The translations under genes were made by a program, and so were the position numbers. Shown piece after piece: positions 23,154 through 35,571 of a DNA stretch of 64,000 nt (its first letter is position 1; the number at the start of each line of letters is the position of its first letter). This stretch comes from Galerina marginata. Its lineage: Eukaryota > Basidiomycota > Agaricomycetes > Agaricales > Galerinaceae. A model generated the notes under the pieces. The model did not search any database, was not told where the DNA came from, and worked only from the letters and a program-made list of their open reading frames with translations. The DNA lies in the NCBI GenBank assembly GCA_023014335.1, contig JAECYW010000012.1, positions 1,612,001-1,676,000 on the forward strand, read 5' to 3'.

Positions 23154-24024
23154 GGTATCCAGGACGAAATAATGAGGAAAGGTTCAAGTTAACCGTCAAC
23201 CACTCGTTCTGGAGGGTGATTACGTTTAAACTTGTATTTCGGAGCATGATGGAAAGTGTCAGCTTGGAGGCTTACGACACAGCCACTGTGTTTCTCGTCA
23301 AATTGAAGCAGGCGTCTGAAGCTACTTACTTTCACGAACGTCCACCTTTACCTGCATAGTTTTGGGATTCCTGGAATGATCACATTAGTACTTTATCGCA
23401 TCGTGAGGCTTGACCCCGAAGTTGTCATTCAAGTGGAGTTTACCTTTTTCGAATATCAATATTGGTGGTAATCATGGCCATGAGTAGCTTGGGTCGCGAC
23501 GCCGATTCGTCTCTCTGGGTAAATAAAAGTAGGGTGTTCATGATGAGCATCAATGTTGAAAAGTTCAACTAACGAGCTAAGTGTTGATTGGGAAACCGAC
23601 CATGCTTAGATTTTTCTGAATCCCTTAGACTCGCTCATTGCAGTTCGGAAAAAATTGGGGTCACCTTATAATACTAGCCTCACAATATTCCTGTGACTGA
23701 CACTCGAAAAAAATTAATTAGTGCTTGATTTGGTCCAATGTATTATTTAAAGATACTGGCAATTCTAAGAACGTCCTCATACTCCCGACTTCAACGACAT
23801 AATCGACACCCCGAACTGCGATTCAAGCAAAGCTACGAATTTGACCTTCTCTGCCACGCTGAGATTCCTCTTTGAGGCGAATTATGTCTGCCTCCGGAAT
23901 TTTTGGTGAAGATGGCGTAGTCGACTTGCCGTAGCATAAGAGATTCACCTACTCCAGCGTGGGTTAGTGCATGAATAGGCCTTGTAAAGTGCGCGTCGGC
24001 CTTGAACGCCTATCATTGAATTCC
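23154..24024. other. Upstream region of the surface-protein gene
   Basis: No supported gene. Probably contains the promoter, and possibly a missing first exon encoding a signal peptide, for the minus-strand surface-protein gene. AT-rich patch at 23690-23760. Confidence 0.35.
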
Positions 24025-25470
24025 CTACAACAAGGTGGACGCTTCTCTGTAGGCGAGATGAATACGGGGCAGATATTTAGATGTGGTCAGAGCTAAGTAT
24101 GGTAGGAACTCGGCCTCCTTTCCGCCAGGTTTGATAGTGATCTCAAGAGATGGCGATAACGTTAAACCTCTGCAGCGATATCGTCGGAGAAAGGTACAAG
24201 ACAAGGTCACTGGGATAAAAATTGGGTCAGATAGTACTTTCGGAGACAAAAAATAGCTGTCATACCCGATCAACACATAATCAGGTATGATAAAAACTTG
24301 ATTCCTTGAAGACCCCGGTGCCTTTCCGCACACTGGCAGCGCGTCCCGTTTATCACCTCGGTCTGCTGTCTGTGAACACTCCTAATCCCCTGTATGTTCG
24401 AGGTACAGATAGGATATGGAAATGATCAAGTCACGTCGGAGAAAAGATGTCGTATAATATATCTTTTTGAGGAAATACATATGGCCAAAGGTCTTGTCGG
24501 GATGAAAGACATGATGGGGGACAGCAGATACCGCGTCCTAAGATCAGACCTTCAGTGTGAGTTGTCCAGTGATTGTCCGCCGTCCGGTGACTCCAAGGGT
24601 GACTCGTAAAATAACGACGATCTGTAGATACTTGGCAATCAAAGCAATTGAATGGTTTATAGAGTTGCAGCACTTGAGTGCATCCCGCTTTTCCTTCGGG
24701 CAGAGGTGAAGGAAAGATGAACGAGGGATTGGATCAAAGATCGGAAGCCCCGGCCCACGGAACAAAGCGTGAGACATTATCCAAACGCGGTAAGTAGAGT
24801 CGACGCGTCTCGCAACCAGGTGCTTGAAGAAATCTTGTTCAGTATGGAAAACCCATTCACCGTCGGTCCAGTCTCTTTCTGGCTTTTGAACTAACCCTTC
24901 CAAGTTCCTCTCTGGCATCTCACTCACTGATGAAAGCTTGCCGTAAGATCGGGGTCGCGTTGACTGCGGTATGTTATTTCCCACTCACGCCCGACTTCAA
25001 GTTGTAGATCTACTTTGCCTGGGCTCCTCTTCGCTTTTCCATCGGAGGAATTCTCTTGTTCCAAATTTCAATATTTTTTTTTGACGTGGTTAGGCCGAGT
25101 TTCCTGAAGTGATCCTCATTGAAATGGCCGTTTCTGGGATAACTGGGCATCACGAACCACATCTCCATCGCTAAACGCTTTTCGTAAGCGAAAGCACTCG
25201 GATATCCTGAACAAACAGTGGATGTCGAAACCCCTGGCCGAGGCTCTTGGCCATCTCAGTTTGGAACCACTGGTGTACCTACGTGTTTGGGCAGGCGACC
25301 GGTAAGAATGGATGGTTAGTTGGATGTAAATAGCTGGCTGTCTCTGACGGGTTCTCGCCCCTATCTCTGGTCTCCTCAATCTCCGCCCAGAGTGGAGTTA
25401 GCAATTCTTCGGACAAACTGGACTGCTGGTAGGCGACATTGGGCTTATTTGGCTGTTCACAACCCTCCGA
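24025..25470 (-). CDS. Possible multi-exon hypothetical gene (unresolved model)
   Basis: Several minus-strand segments look protein-coding, but I could not join them in one frame. A block at about 25290-25100 reads AFAYEKRLAMEMWFVMPSYP followed by a HFNEDHFRKLGLTT-type stretch after a TTCAG acceptor. The block at 24970-24600 reads ERDWTDGEWVFHTEQDFF and RVWIMSHALFRGPGLPIFD. A block at 24330-24030 reads QVFIIPDYVLIGYDSYF and EAEFLPYLALTTSKYLP. Composition is ordinary for a cytosolic protein, with no motif I recognise. It may be a real lineage-specific gene with more introns than I can place, or a decaying one. Outer coordinates are approximate. Confidence 0.3.
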
Positions 25471-28070
25471 TTTCGCCACGAACTGGGGTACCATGCAAGT
25501 AATCCATACCTTTCGGTTTCGTCTTAGAGATCATTAATCAGCATTAATTTAGGTTGAAATCTAAGCTCATTTCGCCTACGACAAGATCAATTTCGATTGC
25601 CCTACCTACGGGCCCTGTTCTTTCAGGGAAGTTTCATCTGAGAACAGGACTGACACGTACGAACCGAAGAGTAAGTCCTTGTTCCTGTTAGCCGTCGTTC
25701 CACGAGAACTGGGGCCGGGACCGGGGCCATTAGCATGTCGGGTCTCCGACTCTCCTGGAAAGGCTCGGGAGCTGTGATCAATCTTCGGTACGTACAACAA
25801 AATTAATGACATAGCTGGTCGAGACTCAATGGGAGAACCCGAGAGGGCTGATGACGCCGAGGGACGGTATGTAATGTATATCCCACACCTCCTCATCTTT
25901 GAAGCGGGCCGTTCTTTTAGGAAAGCAATTTGTTATGCAGGTCGATGATGTTCGGGTTTCCCCAGCCTGTAGGTGGATGCTATCTTGAAATGGACGGTAT
26001 TTTTCAGGTCATATACCCCCGCTACACCCCCACAACAATTTGGGACGCATCCCCATCGATGTATGAGGTCTATTGACCGCATGACATAGCACTTCACCAG
26101 ATACATCGACTTCAATCACCTGGTTCGAAATGATTGATTGTTATTCTTTTCTCGACTGACAGATGAAAATTCTCATTCGACTGCAGAACTAGGTTGTTTG
26201 TTTGCCCTCTGACCTTGAGGCCTCGTAACGGCTATTTTTTTGGGTCCAATAGTCGTGCCGTTGCAGTGGCGAGGTGAACCTCGTCTCAACAGGTTCTTCA
26301 TTGTGCAAGGCAGAGCTTCCTTTGGGTGGCAGCTTGGCTGTCACCATTGGACGCCAAAGAGATAGTTCCGTGGAAGTGGTGCCGCGTCAGACCAAAACAG
26401 CTCGGAAACATCCTGTGCGAAGATCATGGCATGGTATCTATTCTCCGACTAATCTCGGTGACTTGCTCCCCACGAACAGCCTCGTCGCCTTTCTTATCCA
26501 CTCGAACTCAGCTCTGGAAAGCCACCAAGGGCATGGTCTGACAATCCCGTTTTCATCCACTCCCAAAGCGTCGCGAACATTTCTTCCAGGGCTAGTGCAT
26601 TCACGGAAACCTCATGATCGTTCACAAGGTCCGCGTATCAGGTTGCAGAAATTGTACTAGTCTCCCAGTCACCTTGCTCTACTCGGAGTAGTTCTTTCTA
26701 CCTAAAGTTTGTCACGGCCAATCCGAGTACCCAAGTTTAAACCAATATCAGTGCAATGTTTGTTAACTTATATTTCTTTTCTTCCCTCTTACAACAGCGC
26801 GGCGAGCTCACGGTCTGTACTACGGCGTGGCGTGCAGCTCATGGGTTTTCTAACCCTCGCCGCCCTTGGAACAACGGCGCCTACATGTCAGTTGCTTGCC
26901 CACATAATCGAACCCCTACAGGACCTAACGTTCTAGACTTACTTCTGTAGGGGTCTGATATGTTTTGCAGCGTGGATATCCCAAGATGGTCTTAATATCT
27001 GACCTTCAATTTTTGCTGTTTTAGAACCTCATTGAAAGGCCGAACACTCCATCTAGGTAACTTGACAAATCGGTGGCCAGTAAACCCCAACATTAGGTCA
27101 GCTCAATTAATCTGGACTGGAACATAAGGTCCATAGTATACGTTAACCTTGCACAGGATATACACAGGCAAATGTTATCCTGAAACTTGTGTATCTGTTT
27201 ATGGATTGGGCCAAAAGACAGATACATAATGTCCTTCTCCTTCTGTCCTTCATGCACATTCCCAGATTCCGTACTAACTTATAAAGAAGCGTTCAGCCAA
27301 CCCAAGATCGCAGGTTCTGGAACGCGTACGACGGACTTCACCTTTCATATATCTGGTCCTGTATTCGGTTCTATTTTAGTGATCCGCCACCCCGAATGTC
27401 AAGTTTGTTCATTATGTAGCCCACGTTTTCGAGAGGCCGAGCGGCAGCGATTTTACAAGGTACCTGACTTTTTTGTTCTGTGAATTATTTTTTATGGACA
27501 GAACATCTCCACAAAGTACAACTTAGGCAACCAGGATATTCAATCTGGCGGAGTATACCATAAGAAAATGTAACTGAACCAATTCGACCTACCTCGTTGT
27601 GCAGCTCAGTCTGAAAAATTCTGAATCATGTCGTTTTGGATAAATGGAGGAAGTCAGAAATAACATGAACGACTGTGTCTATTTCCTCGGTGACCTTATG
27701 ATGATGAGGGATGTCTAAGCGGACCGTCCTCTTCTTCGTACCTACTTCGTTCCGCTTTATTTCCCTCCTTCTGAGGCTTCGCGGGTTTCTAATTCTCAGG
27801 CCTGCCTTAGTTTATCTCCTCCGTTATATTGAACCAGAGCCGAGATACAAAAATATCGTCCAGTATACCCAGATCGCCCAGATTGTGCATGTAAGACGAG
27901 AAGGAAGATATATAGAGCTGATATGCTTGAAACGTGCAGAGATATAGAACGTAAATTTATTTGTGAGATTGGAACTAATCTGAAACGGGACGGACAATAT
28001 TATAGGCGGTAATTGGCTCTATGAGGTGAACTGTTCGGCAACAAGGATGCCTAGAAATTCTCATCAAATT
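25471..28070. other. Gene-poor stretch
   Basis: Short open frames only, on both strands (the longest is about 26274-26660), with no recognisable motif, no transposon terminal structures and no tRNA. The last few hundred bases are the 3' flank of the DCN1 gene. I see nothing here that I can support as a gene. Confidence 0.45.
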
Positions 28071-29289
28071 TTACGCTCCGTGGCCTAGCCGTTCCTTTGC
28101 GTAATCTACGAAATCGTCAATTGTCGATGGCCAAGCGGCTAAACAAATAGGGAGCATCAATTAGACAACATCGGCTGAGGAAAATGTGCTTGTACCTTCC
28201 ATGTCATAATTTGAGAAAGTGGAGTCTGTCGATCGGATGAAATCAAGAAACTGGATGAATCAGGGGCAGTTAGTTGACTCTTAGACCAAAGGGTAAGAAT
28301 GACCTGCGACTTACCATAACCCAAGTATCTTTGCTGACCCCCTTAAGGCCTTTCTGATTCAAAAAATCGAACCACCACTGGACATACTCCTCCTTCCAAC
28401 CCTCTTCTCCGTCCATCTTAACATCATCGTCACCATCTTCAGAGTTGATATGAGCCAATGCCCCTCCGTTAAACCCATGAGGGAGAAGGAGAAGCCAAAA
28501 CGCTTGTGCAGTATCAAGTGCTGCATACTTTGCTCAGATCACGTTTGACAGCCAGGTACAAGAGTTCGCAACTTACCAAGACTTCGTTGTCCTTCTGCAC
28601 GCGCAAAATCAAATGTGTGGTTATACACTTTCTGGAAGTAGCTGGGATCTGAAGCAAGCTGATTTCGCAACCTGACTAACACGCTTTTCATCCCTGAGAT
28701 AGAGTCTGTTCTATAGGAAGTGATCAAAATATTGCGTCAAGAAAATTAATAACGGCAAAGTACATACCCGATGGCTTTCCACCCATCCACCCATCCCTGC
28801 CTTGTCCATTGCCCCAGCCGAGGCGACTTGAGCTCGAATGCAATGGCTAAAAGAACAACATCCTCGGGGTCAACTTCCAGATCTTCACAGAACTTTATCG
28901 TTCCATCAACAGTAATTTCGTCCTCGTCGGGATCTAGGGGGGCGGAACATGTCAATGGTATCAAAACGAGTGGTCTTGACGGTGACCGACTCAAGCCATT
29001 CTAACCTTTGTATTTGTCAAAAAGCTGACCCAACTTGCTCGTTGAGGGTGCAGCGGAATCTCCCTTTCGACGCCCCGAGCTAGCAAAAGCGTTTGGGTTG
29101 GTATAGTAAGCATCTATTGCGATGTCTAATCGCTTGTGCGCTTCAAGAAACTTCTTCGCATCTCTTGCTCTAATGGGGGAGGGTAATCAGTTAGGTGATC
29201 GCAGACTGAGCAATATCCGGAACGGCGTACGATGCTCCAGTAACGGTGCAAAACTGGGCAATATCGTTGTCTAGTTTCCTATCAGCCAT
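28071..29289 (-). CDS. DCN1: DCN1-like cullin neddylation protein
   Basis: Scaffold-type E3 for attaching Nedd8/Rub1 to cullins. Start ATG 29289 (MADRKLDNDIAQFCTVTGAS). The N-terminus is UBA-like (AQFCTVTGASARDAKKFLEA, DIAIDAYYTNPNAF). The PONY/DCUN1 domain follows: LGQLFDKYKDPDEDEITVDG, EDLEVDPEDVVLLAIAFELK, SPRLGQWTRQGWVDGWKAIG, ISGMKSVLVRLRNQL, FQKVYNHTFDFARAEGQRSL, ALDTAQAFWLLLLPHGFNGG, WWFDFLNQKGLKGVSKDTW and the C-terminal STIDDFVDYAKERLGHGA. The domain is complete and domain order is standard. Junctions checked at the SARDAKK, KDPDED, GTDSISG and LALDTAQ boundaries all keep the frame. The gene stands alone on this strand. Confidence 0.93.
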
Positions 29290-32200
29290 GATGGGACACA
29301 ACTTGTAGTAGGATTAATGGCTTTTGACCTGATGAAGTTGGAGAATTGCAGCTCTGAGCTCATCGCGGATGTTAGATTAGTTCACGTGCTCAGGCAAGTT
29401 CTGAGGCATCAACCATTCATCCATCCTCGTATAAGAACGGAGAAAAAGAAAATCGGAAGGCAAACTCATTTGGGTTTTAGTTCTGCAAATTCATTTTTGT
29501 TTCTAGCTCTCTTTCTATGTTCTTCAAGTTCAGACCACCAGTCGTGAAGGAGTCATTAGACTCGCCGATGCTGCCGGACGGACTTTAAAATATTTGAATT
29601 GACTTCAATTTGCAACCACTGGTTTGTACTTCAACCATGACACCCATGGCCATTTGGCTCACTCCTTCAACTCTCCATTTCCTCAGCCAACAGGTGCATA
29701 AAACTCATCATCGGACTTCCGATGTCAACCCCTTGTCTTTAAAACTCGCGAGACTTGGAATTTTATATCGAATGTCACTCTAGTCTGGCACGCCGACCAA
29801 AAACGTCTGAGGAGTCGACATGCTACTAGTGCACGACACCCACGCCGTCAACAAATCTACTTGTCCCATTCTTCTAGCCTGAAATCTACTCCTAATGGCT
29901 ACAAGTGGCTACACAGTGCTGTTCTGTCCATCTGTATCGGAGCAATGGGATATCGGACCGTGGATCCCTGTCCCTTAATTGTCTATGCAGCCGAATTCCA
30001 GCCACCTGCTCAACGTCATATCTACCACAAACGGCATCTTCTGACAGATCATGTATACATTTCCATGTATACTCTTTCTCCTTGTCTCTCCGTACGCACA
30101 CAAGGGGAGACAAACTTGCGACTATCGGTCGTCATTTACCCGGACCTGGTTCCATTCCAACATTATTGGATCTTCTCTCACTCTGACATGACATGTCATT
30201 CGGAGACCGAACTCATTGTCCGGAGCCTCTAGAATCTACTTTGTAACAACGACCGATCTCTCTTTTCTCCAACGCCTGTAAGTAAGTTTCATCATTTTCC
30301 CAAATCTCGTCACCCACTCAGCTTAGCCACCTATTCGCCTGTCTTGTCGTCTCGGAAATAACACCCGCCGCCGAATGTCTCTGTTGCACTCTCTTTTGCT
30401 GGCATGCCCATAAATGATGAAGCGCTGGCATCTAGGCGCGTGTGTGAAGTGTCTCACACATCAGTTTATCTACAGAATACTAGCCGTAACGGACTGCGCA
30501 ATACCTATGCTTCTGTGAAGTTCTGTCATTTGGCCTTCATTCCTGGTTCAGTGAAGTATCCACGATTTAGGTTATTCTCTTCGCAGCTTCTTCTAATTTT
30601 ATCCCAATTTTTCTCTTAGTCAACAGTCATTCGACATCTTGACCTTCGTTACCATCAAGCAAGGTGCATTGATTCACAGTGCAAGCTCACACAATCGTCA
30701 CTGCGTTCGCTTTTACACGCCCACCCTTCTCTCCGCGGCGTATCAGCAAGATGAAGAATCTTGATCAAAGCTCGAACGCTGGCTCGTCTCCACACAGAGC
30801 TCCATGGATTGTGAACCCCGATGAACCAGAGCTAAGTGCTACGGATCGATTATCGCGAGGAGTTGCGCCTTTCAATCCGAATAGAAACGACTTTTCGTGC
30901 TGTTCGGGATCGACAGCTGTGATAAATCTTTTCCTGGCTCCTTGGCCACCGCATTGCCCATCTCAGCTATTTCGAATATTGTACCAGGATAGGCACTCAC
31001 CTTCCGATTACAGTAAGTTGAATGAAATGTCGTCTTCCAATTGCCGTTTTCGCTTCCAAGTTCCATCCCGTACCCATCGTATGATCGTGTGTCTTCTTCA
31101 TTTGCGCCGGCTGGGCTCTTTGATGAAATATGAAATGACGGACAAACGTCCTGGTCGGAATGTCAAAGGCTGTGTCGGCGTGATTGCACCTTGCGTATAG
31201 ATAGATATACTGGCCCCGGAATACTGTCACCCGTGTCATTGTCTGTCTGTCCTCCTTATATATTTAACAGAACATGGGCTGCTTTGTCACTTTGGTGTGG
31301 CGCCCAGGGTTTACGTGATACAGGAAGCCTTACTTTTTAGGTTGGGTAACGGACACGGATCAGAAGGCGGATTTGAGGCGAACCTGGGTTACTCCCTTGG
31401 TAACTTTCCTCGATCTAAAGATATGAGTAGCCGTCGAGCCTTCCTGTAACCCCCGCGGGGCGAGAAGAGGCTTCGATGCATCTGAGGGTATTAGAGTATG
31501 ATAAATTCTTCCTACAACTTTATCATGGCTATCAAATAGTTTTGTGGCCCCGATGACGAGAACCTGGCGTAGACAAAGGTAAAAAATAAACGACCTCGCG
31601 CAAGGGCTCACCCAACAGGTTCCCCGAACTTTTCCACCACCGGGCATGACACCGGTGTTCAATTTCTTTCTCTGTTCATTACGTTGTCTTTACGGGTTTC
31701 CCTGAACCTCATTGCATCCAAAAGACTTTTGTCCTCCTTTCAGATATGTCAGACGGAGAAACAACTTGGTCAAAGTGAAAGTGCCCGCCCTGAAATAGGA
31801 CGCGTCGGTGGATAGAACGGAAAGACCCTTCATAAAATATAATTTCCTTCCTGAGCGTCGTCGATCACTTTAAGAGATGGCCGTCGGATGTTTAAAATAC
31901 GCAGGGACTGAGAAATGAGGGTGCCAGTCTCAAAGTTTGGTCAATAAATCGATAAGATTATGCAAGGGTTGAATCTAATACTTCCTGGAGTCGTTCCTTG
32001 ACCTTGTAACTTACGCCCTATGTATGTGGGGCAAACAGAACAATCTTGTGACCCACCTTACGCTTACGCTATCATTGTGCTCTCTAATCTCACATTGACT
32101 GTGTCGTTAATTTTACTTACCAACTCTGACGGAGTACGCGAGTCCGGAGGACGGAAGGTATTCCAGGCACCGACGGAAGTAAATGGTTATGTATTTAAAC

Positions 32201-33094
32201 CCAATATTGTATAATATGAACTCGGCAAGACCGGCCATGTTCGGGTAAACCAAGCACACCGGCCAAATTAAGAACCTGTCAATATTCCCACGCCCTCATG
32301 GCAAAAGTAAAAGCGGAGAAATCGATCATGATCATTTCCACCTGATTTGCAAGATCGGGGTGTGGCAGATATCGATGCGGTCGGGCTGGGCAGAATGACT
32401 CCATCGAGACGGAGTGCCCGGGTAATACCCTGAAAATTCTATTCTGGACCTGAGCATACCCGGATGGCCTCTATAAAGGCGTCGTGTCGATGTCGTCGGC
32501 TTGAATCGTTTTGTGTCGAGTTGCCGTTTATAAGAGAATGATAATAAATACGATCGCAGTTCCAGTGGAAGGCTTCTGACGCGGTCGGGCGTTGGCATTC
32601 GTTGGCCGGGCGGCGCACCCACTGTGGCGGTTTGTACCCTCGTTTCCCCTCGTTCTATATATTATTTTTGTTCGGAGATGTGATTACACATGAGATGACC
32701 GGAGTGGACGTTTCAAAGGCGATTCAAAAATGGATAATAATACGAAGAAATGCAAATCGCGACCAAAGATGGGGGTATGGGTGGTTACAAGATGGACATG
32801 CGGAGTACTAGCAAAAGATGATAACAATGCTGTGGATAGCGACGAGGGGAGAGTTCGTACAAGAAAATTAGCAACCAGAGGGAGAGAAGGACCTATCGTA
32901 ATCGGAAAAGAAGCAACAAACAAGAATGCCGCATATGTGGTTCGCAAAAAAACATCGGAGACGGATTATCTCCCAAAAACCGGGCCCAAGATGGGAATGG
33001 CGGAAAGTCATGGCGGTTGTTTTCGTTATCTATCGATCGTGTGGTTATCTGGTAGGCAAGGATGGTGGCAATTGGTCATGATGACGCTGATGAT
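29290..33094. other. Gene-poor stretch with pyrimidine-rich leader-like segment
   Basis: No gene supported. From about 30190 to 30740 the + strand is rich in CT tracts with a clean GTAAGT donor-like site near 30283 (CTGTAAGTAAGTTTC), as in strong fungal promoters or spliced 5' leaders. An open frame follows at 30751-31200 (MKNLDQSSNAGSSPHRAPWI...), but it shows no motif and no continuing exon. It may be a small lineage-specific gene. 31200-33090 holds only short unrelated frames. Confidence 0.35.
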
Positions 33095-34004
33095 TCATGT
33101 TCTAACGATAACACGCCTTGTGTGCTTTCCAGCTCGCCTCCTTTCCGCATAAGGCATTGGTCTCCTCCAAGACTCATCAGGGTCATATTCTTCTGCAGGG
33201 TATTCTGGTTTAGCACTAGCTGGTCCGGAGGGGGTGGAATCTTGAGGAGGTGTCCGTTGGCCGGAGCCTGATTGGTGCAACGGTGGAGGTTGGAGGTTGG
33301 GTGGAGGTTGAGCAGCCGTCGGCGGTGTATGTGAGGAGGAAGGGGGGAAGAGAGGCGCCGGTGTAACAGAGATGGTGCCTCTTTGCGTTGGTCGAGACGG
33401 GGGATGTGGATACAAAATAGGAGTGGAAGAGGATTGCACGGGAGAATGATGTGGTGCGCTGGACGATGACGATGAAGGGCCAGTTAGCCACGGCCGATTT
33501 GTGCTCGTGGACCTTGATTTGACTGGCTCTGGCTCTGCGCCGTGAGGAAAATCGACCTCGACCCGAACGCGTACGATCTCCTTCCCGGCCTGTGCAAAGA
33601 ATGCGCGCTCCTGGCGTTGAAAGAAGCCGCTCGTGGGCCCTGGTCGCATCTCAGGGAAATTGTCGGGTGGTGCTGGGGGAAACATGGCCATTAAATCATG
33701 TCCTGTTGGAGGTGTCGGATATTTGCGGTGCGTCATATCAGGAGTTTGGCTAAGATCAACGTCTAGAGAAAAATCAGGCCAAGAACAATACGGCAAAGGT
33801 AGAAAAAAACCTACCCCGCAGAGAACTTGGAGATAGTGGGCGCCGTAAACGGCCATTTGTGGTGGCCGAAGGTGGAGGGGGTGGTGAAAGACCCATGGGC
33901 GGTTTATAATGAGGACTGTGATCGGCGGGAGACGTGGTGGATGCTGTGGGGGACGAGGACGGCGAAATATCTGAAACTGGGCGTAAATGGTAGGTGGTAG
34001 ACAT
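33095..34004 (-). CDS. Pro/Ser-rich conserved-type hypothetical protein
   Basis: Two exons, 34004-33815 and 33762-33095 (52-nt intron), give 285 aa in frame. The N-terminus is Ser/Pro-rich (MSTTYHLRPVSDISPSSSP). The most ordered part follows the splice: TGHDLMAMFPPAPPDNFPEM, then PTSGFFQRQERAFFAQAGKE and IVRVRVEVDFPHG. A long Ser/Pro/Gln linker and a basic end (SWRRPMPYAERRRAGKHTRR) follow. The FFQRQERAFFAQAGKEI block and the basic tail have the look of conserved short motifs in a mostly disordered, probably nuclear, protein. I do not recognise a domain and propose no function. Confidence 0.65.
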
Positions 34005-35306
34005 GGGGAAGTAAGTAGTTCGGAGCAAGATTACGGGCTTACTTATATAGGCGGAGAAGAGAGTTGCAGAAGCGATCGTGCAGAAGTGCGGGAATCGGTT
34101 CGATCGGACAGCAATCGAAACCGGCTCATGGGCTTTGATGCGATCGGCGACCCAGCTCGCGAGTTCGCCGGTCCGTTACGTCCTTCGCGACGACACCCAC
34201 GTTGCCTCATGCTCTCCCAATTAATAACTTTATTCGACCTGACGTCCAGTACGCCAGATCTGACAGAATCCGCTCAGATGGGAACATCCCATTTTCATTT
34301 GTTCGTTTCTCGAATCGCCGTATCTGTCGGCCAGTGCGCTTGACTTCACCACTATTTTTATTACATTAGATCTCTGTCAATGTCCAGTTTATCGCCTGGA
34401 GCACGACAACTGGCATGAAATCTTGCAGCAGTCTATCTGTCATTTGCATATGATAAATTGGTCTTCATTCCGCAAATCATGTCGCAATCGGCTGCAGCGA
34501 GGCACTCACTGCCTTTGTTACTAGTCCGGATATAGAGGCGATAATAAATAGATGACGGAGATGCCTGACGTCAATTTACAGTGCCCCCAACGTCCAGGAC
34601 TCAGCGGCGACGGCGACCTCAGTTACAACCACCTGCCTTGACCGCTATCGGTGGTAGCGAGGTCCGTATGACTTGACGGACGGAGCAACAGGATATGTAT
34701 TTCAAAACCCGGGACCCAAATGGACAGCTGACGCTCTTACTTCGCGGTGCATGATCATGACCTTTACTAGTCGTATGTGATCGGAAGTGATGTACTTGCC
34801 CGGCGCTAGAAAGGTATTTGCGTTGACATGATCAACTAAGGTCTCTTATGGTGCAAACACGAAACTCTTGTAAGAGCCTTGTAATTGCAAGTAATTGCGC
34901 GGAACCGCGTTTATCAGATATATCCATCCGTCCATTCGATAAGGTCAGATGGCTAGCCGCGGCGTCAAACAAATACACCGATCGACATTCCAGCGTCGGA
35001 GTTGCCAAGTTGACGCCAACCTGTGGTCTGTATCAATGCCTTCGAGAAGTCTAGCTATAGGACATTCAAGCTCAGGTACTATGCATGGTCATGACATTGA
35101 CAGTCTTCCACCTTCTGGTCTTTGACTGCTTGTTTGGCGATGTTGTTATGAATGAAGTCAGCGACCACCATCACATGTGGCGAGCAGACGTCGTCTGCAC
35201 TTGGTCTGCACTCTTCTTTTTAAATTTACCACAACGTCTTCAATTTCGTTGAGTCTTGCAAAGCTATCAACTACTTGCGAATGGTCTGAGATCTCATTTT
35301 TGACTA
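34005..35306. other. Gene-poor region left of the MITE
   Basis: Upstream of the minus-strand Pro/Ser-rich gene, so it includes that gene's promoter. No further gene supported. The short frame at 34848-35054 is not convincing. Confidence 0.45.
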
Positions 35307-35328
35307 CTGTACTATTTCGATCAATTCG
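35307..35328 (+). repeat. Left terminal inverted repeat of the MITE
   Basis: 22 bases, identical to the reverse complement of 35550-35571, preceded by TA. Confidence 0.9.
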
Positions 35329-35549
35329 TCCAGGGGTGTGACCAGTGACCAACTGGACGAAATTTTTGCACCGGCCAGGCGTTAGTGAGCCTGTGACGGA
35401 CCCCGAATTTCGGCCACTGCGCGGGGCGCTCGCGCCCCGCGCGCCGCTCCGGAGCGACCTTTTGGATTTCCAAGCCGGCCAGAATGCCTGTGACGCGCGA
35501 CCAGCGACCGATTTCGGCCAAAACCACAGGCCTTGTGACGCGTGACGGC

Positions 35550-35571
35550 CGAATTGATCGAAATAGTACAG
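35550..35571 (-). repeat. Right terminal inverted repeat of the MITE
   Basis: 22 bases, identical to the reverse complement of 35307-35328, followed by TA. Confidence 0.9.

Larger units (their letters stand above)
35307..35571. mobile_element. 265-bp MITE with perfect 22-bp inverted termini and TA target duplication
   Basis: The outer 22 bases at 35307-35328 (starting CTGTACTATTTCGATC) are the exact reverse complement of 35550-35571. Both ends are flanked by TA (35305-35306 and 35572-35573), the target duplication typical of Tc1/mariner-type and some related elements. The core is strongly GC-rich with two palindromes: arms 35419-35428 and 35433-35442, and the 12-bp CGCTCCGGAGCG at 35445-35456. 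It encodes no transposase; open frames crossing it are incidental. Perfect termini imply either recent insertion or gene conversion. A partner autonomous element was not seen in this window. Confidence 0.85.

Noticed and set aside
32730..33152. 140-codon + strand frame
   Set aside because: Overlaps the 3' end of the minus-strand Pro/Ser-rich gene; composition has no motif and no good start context.
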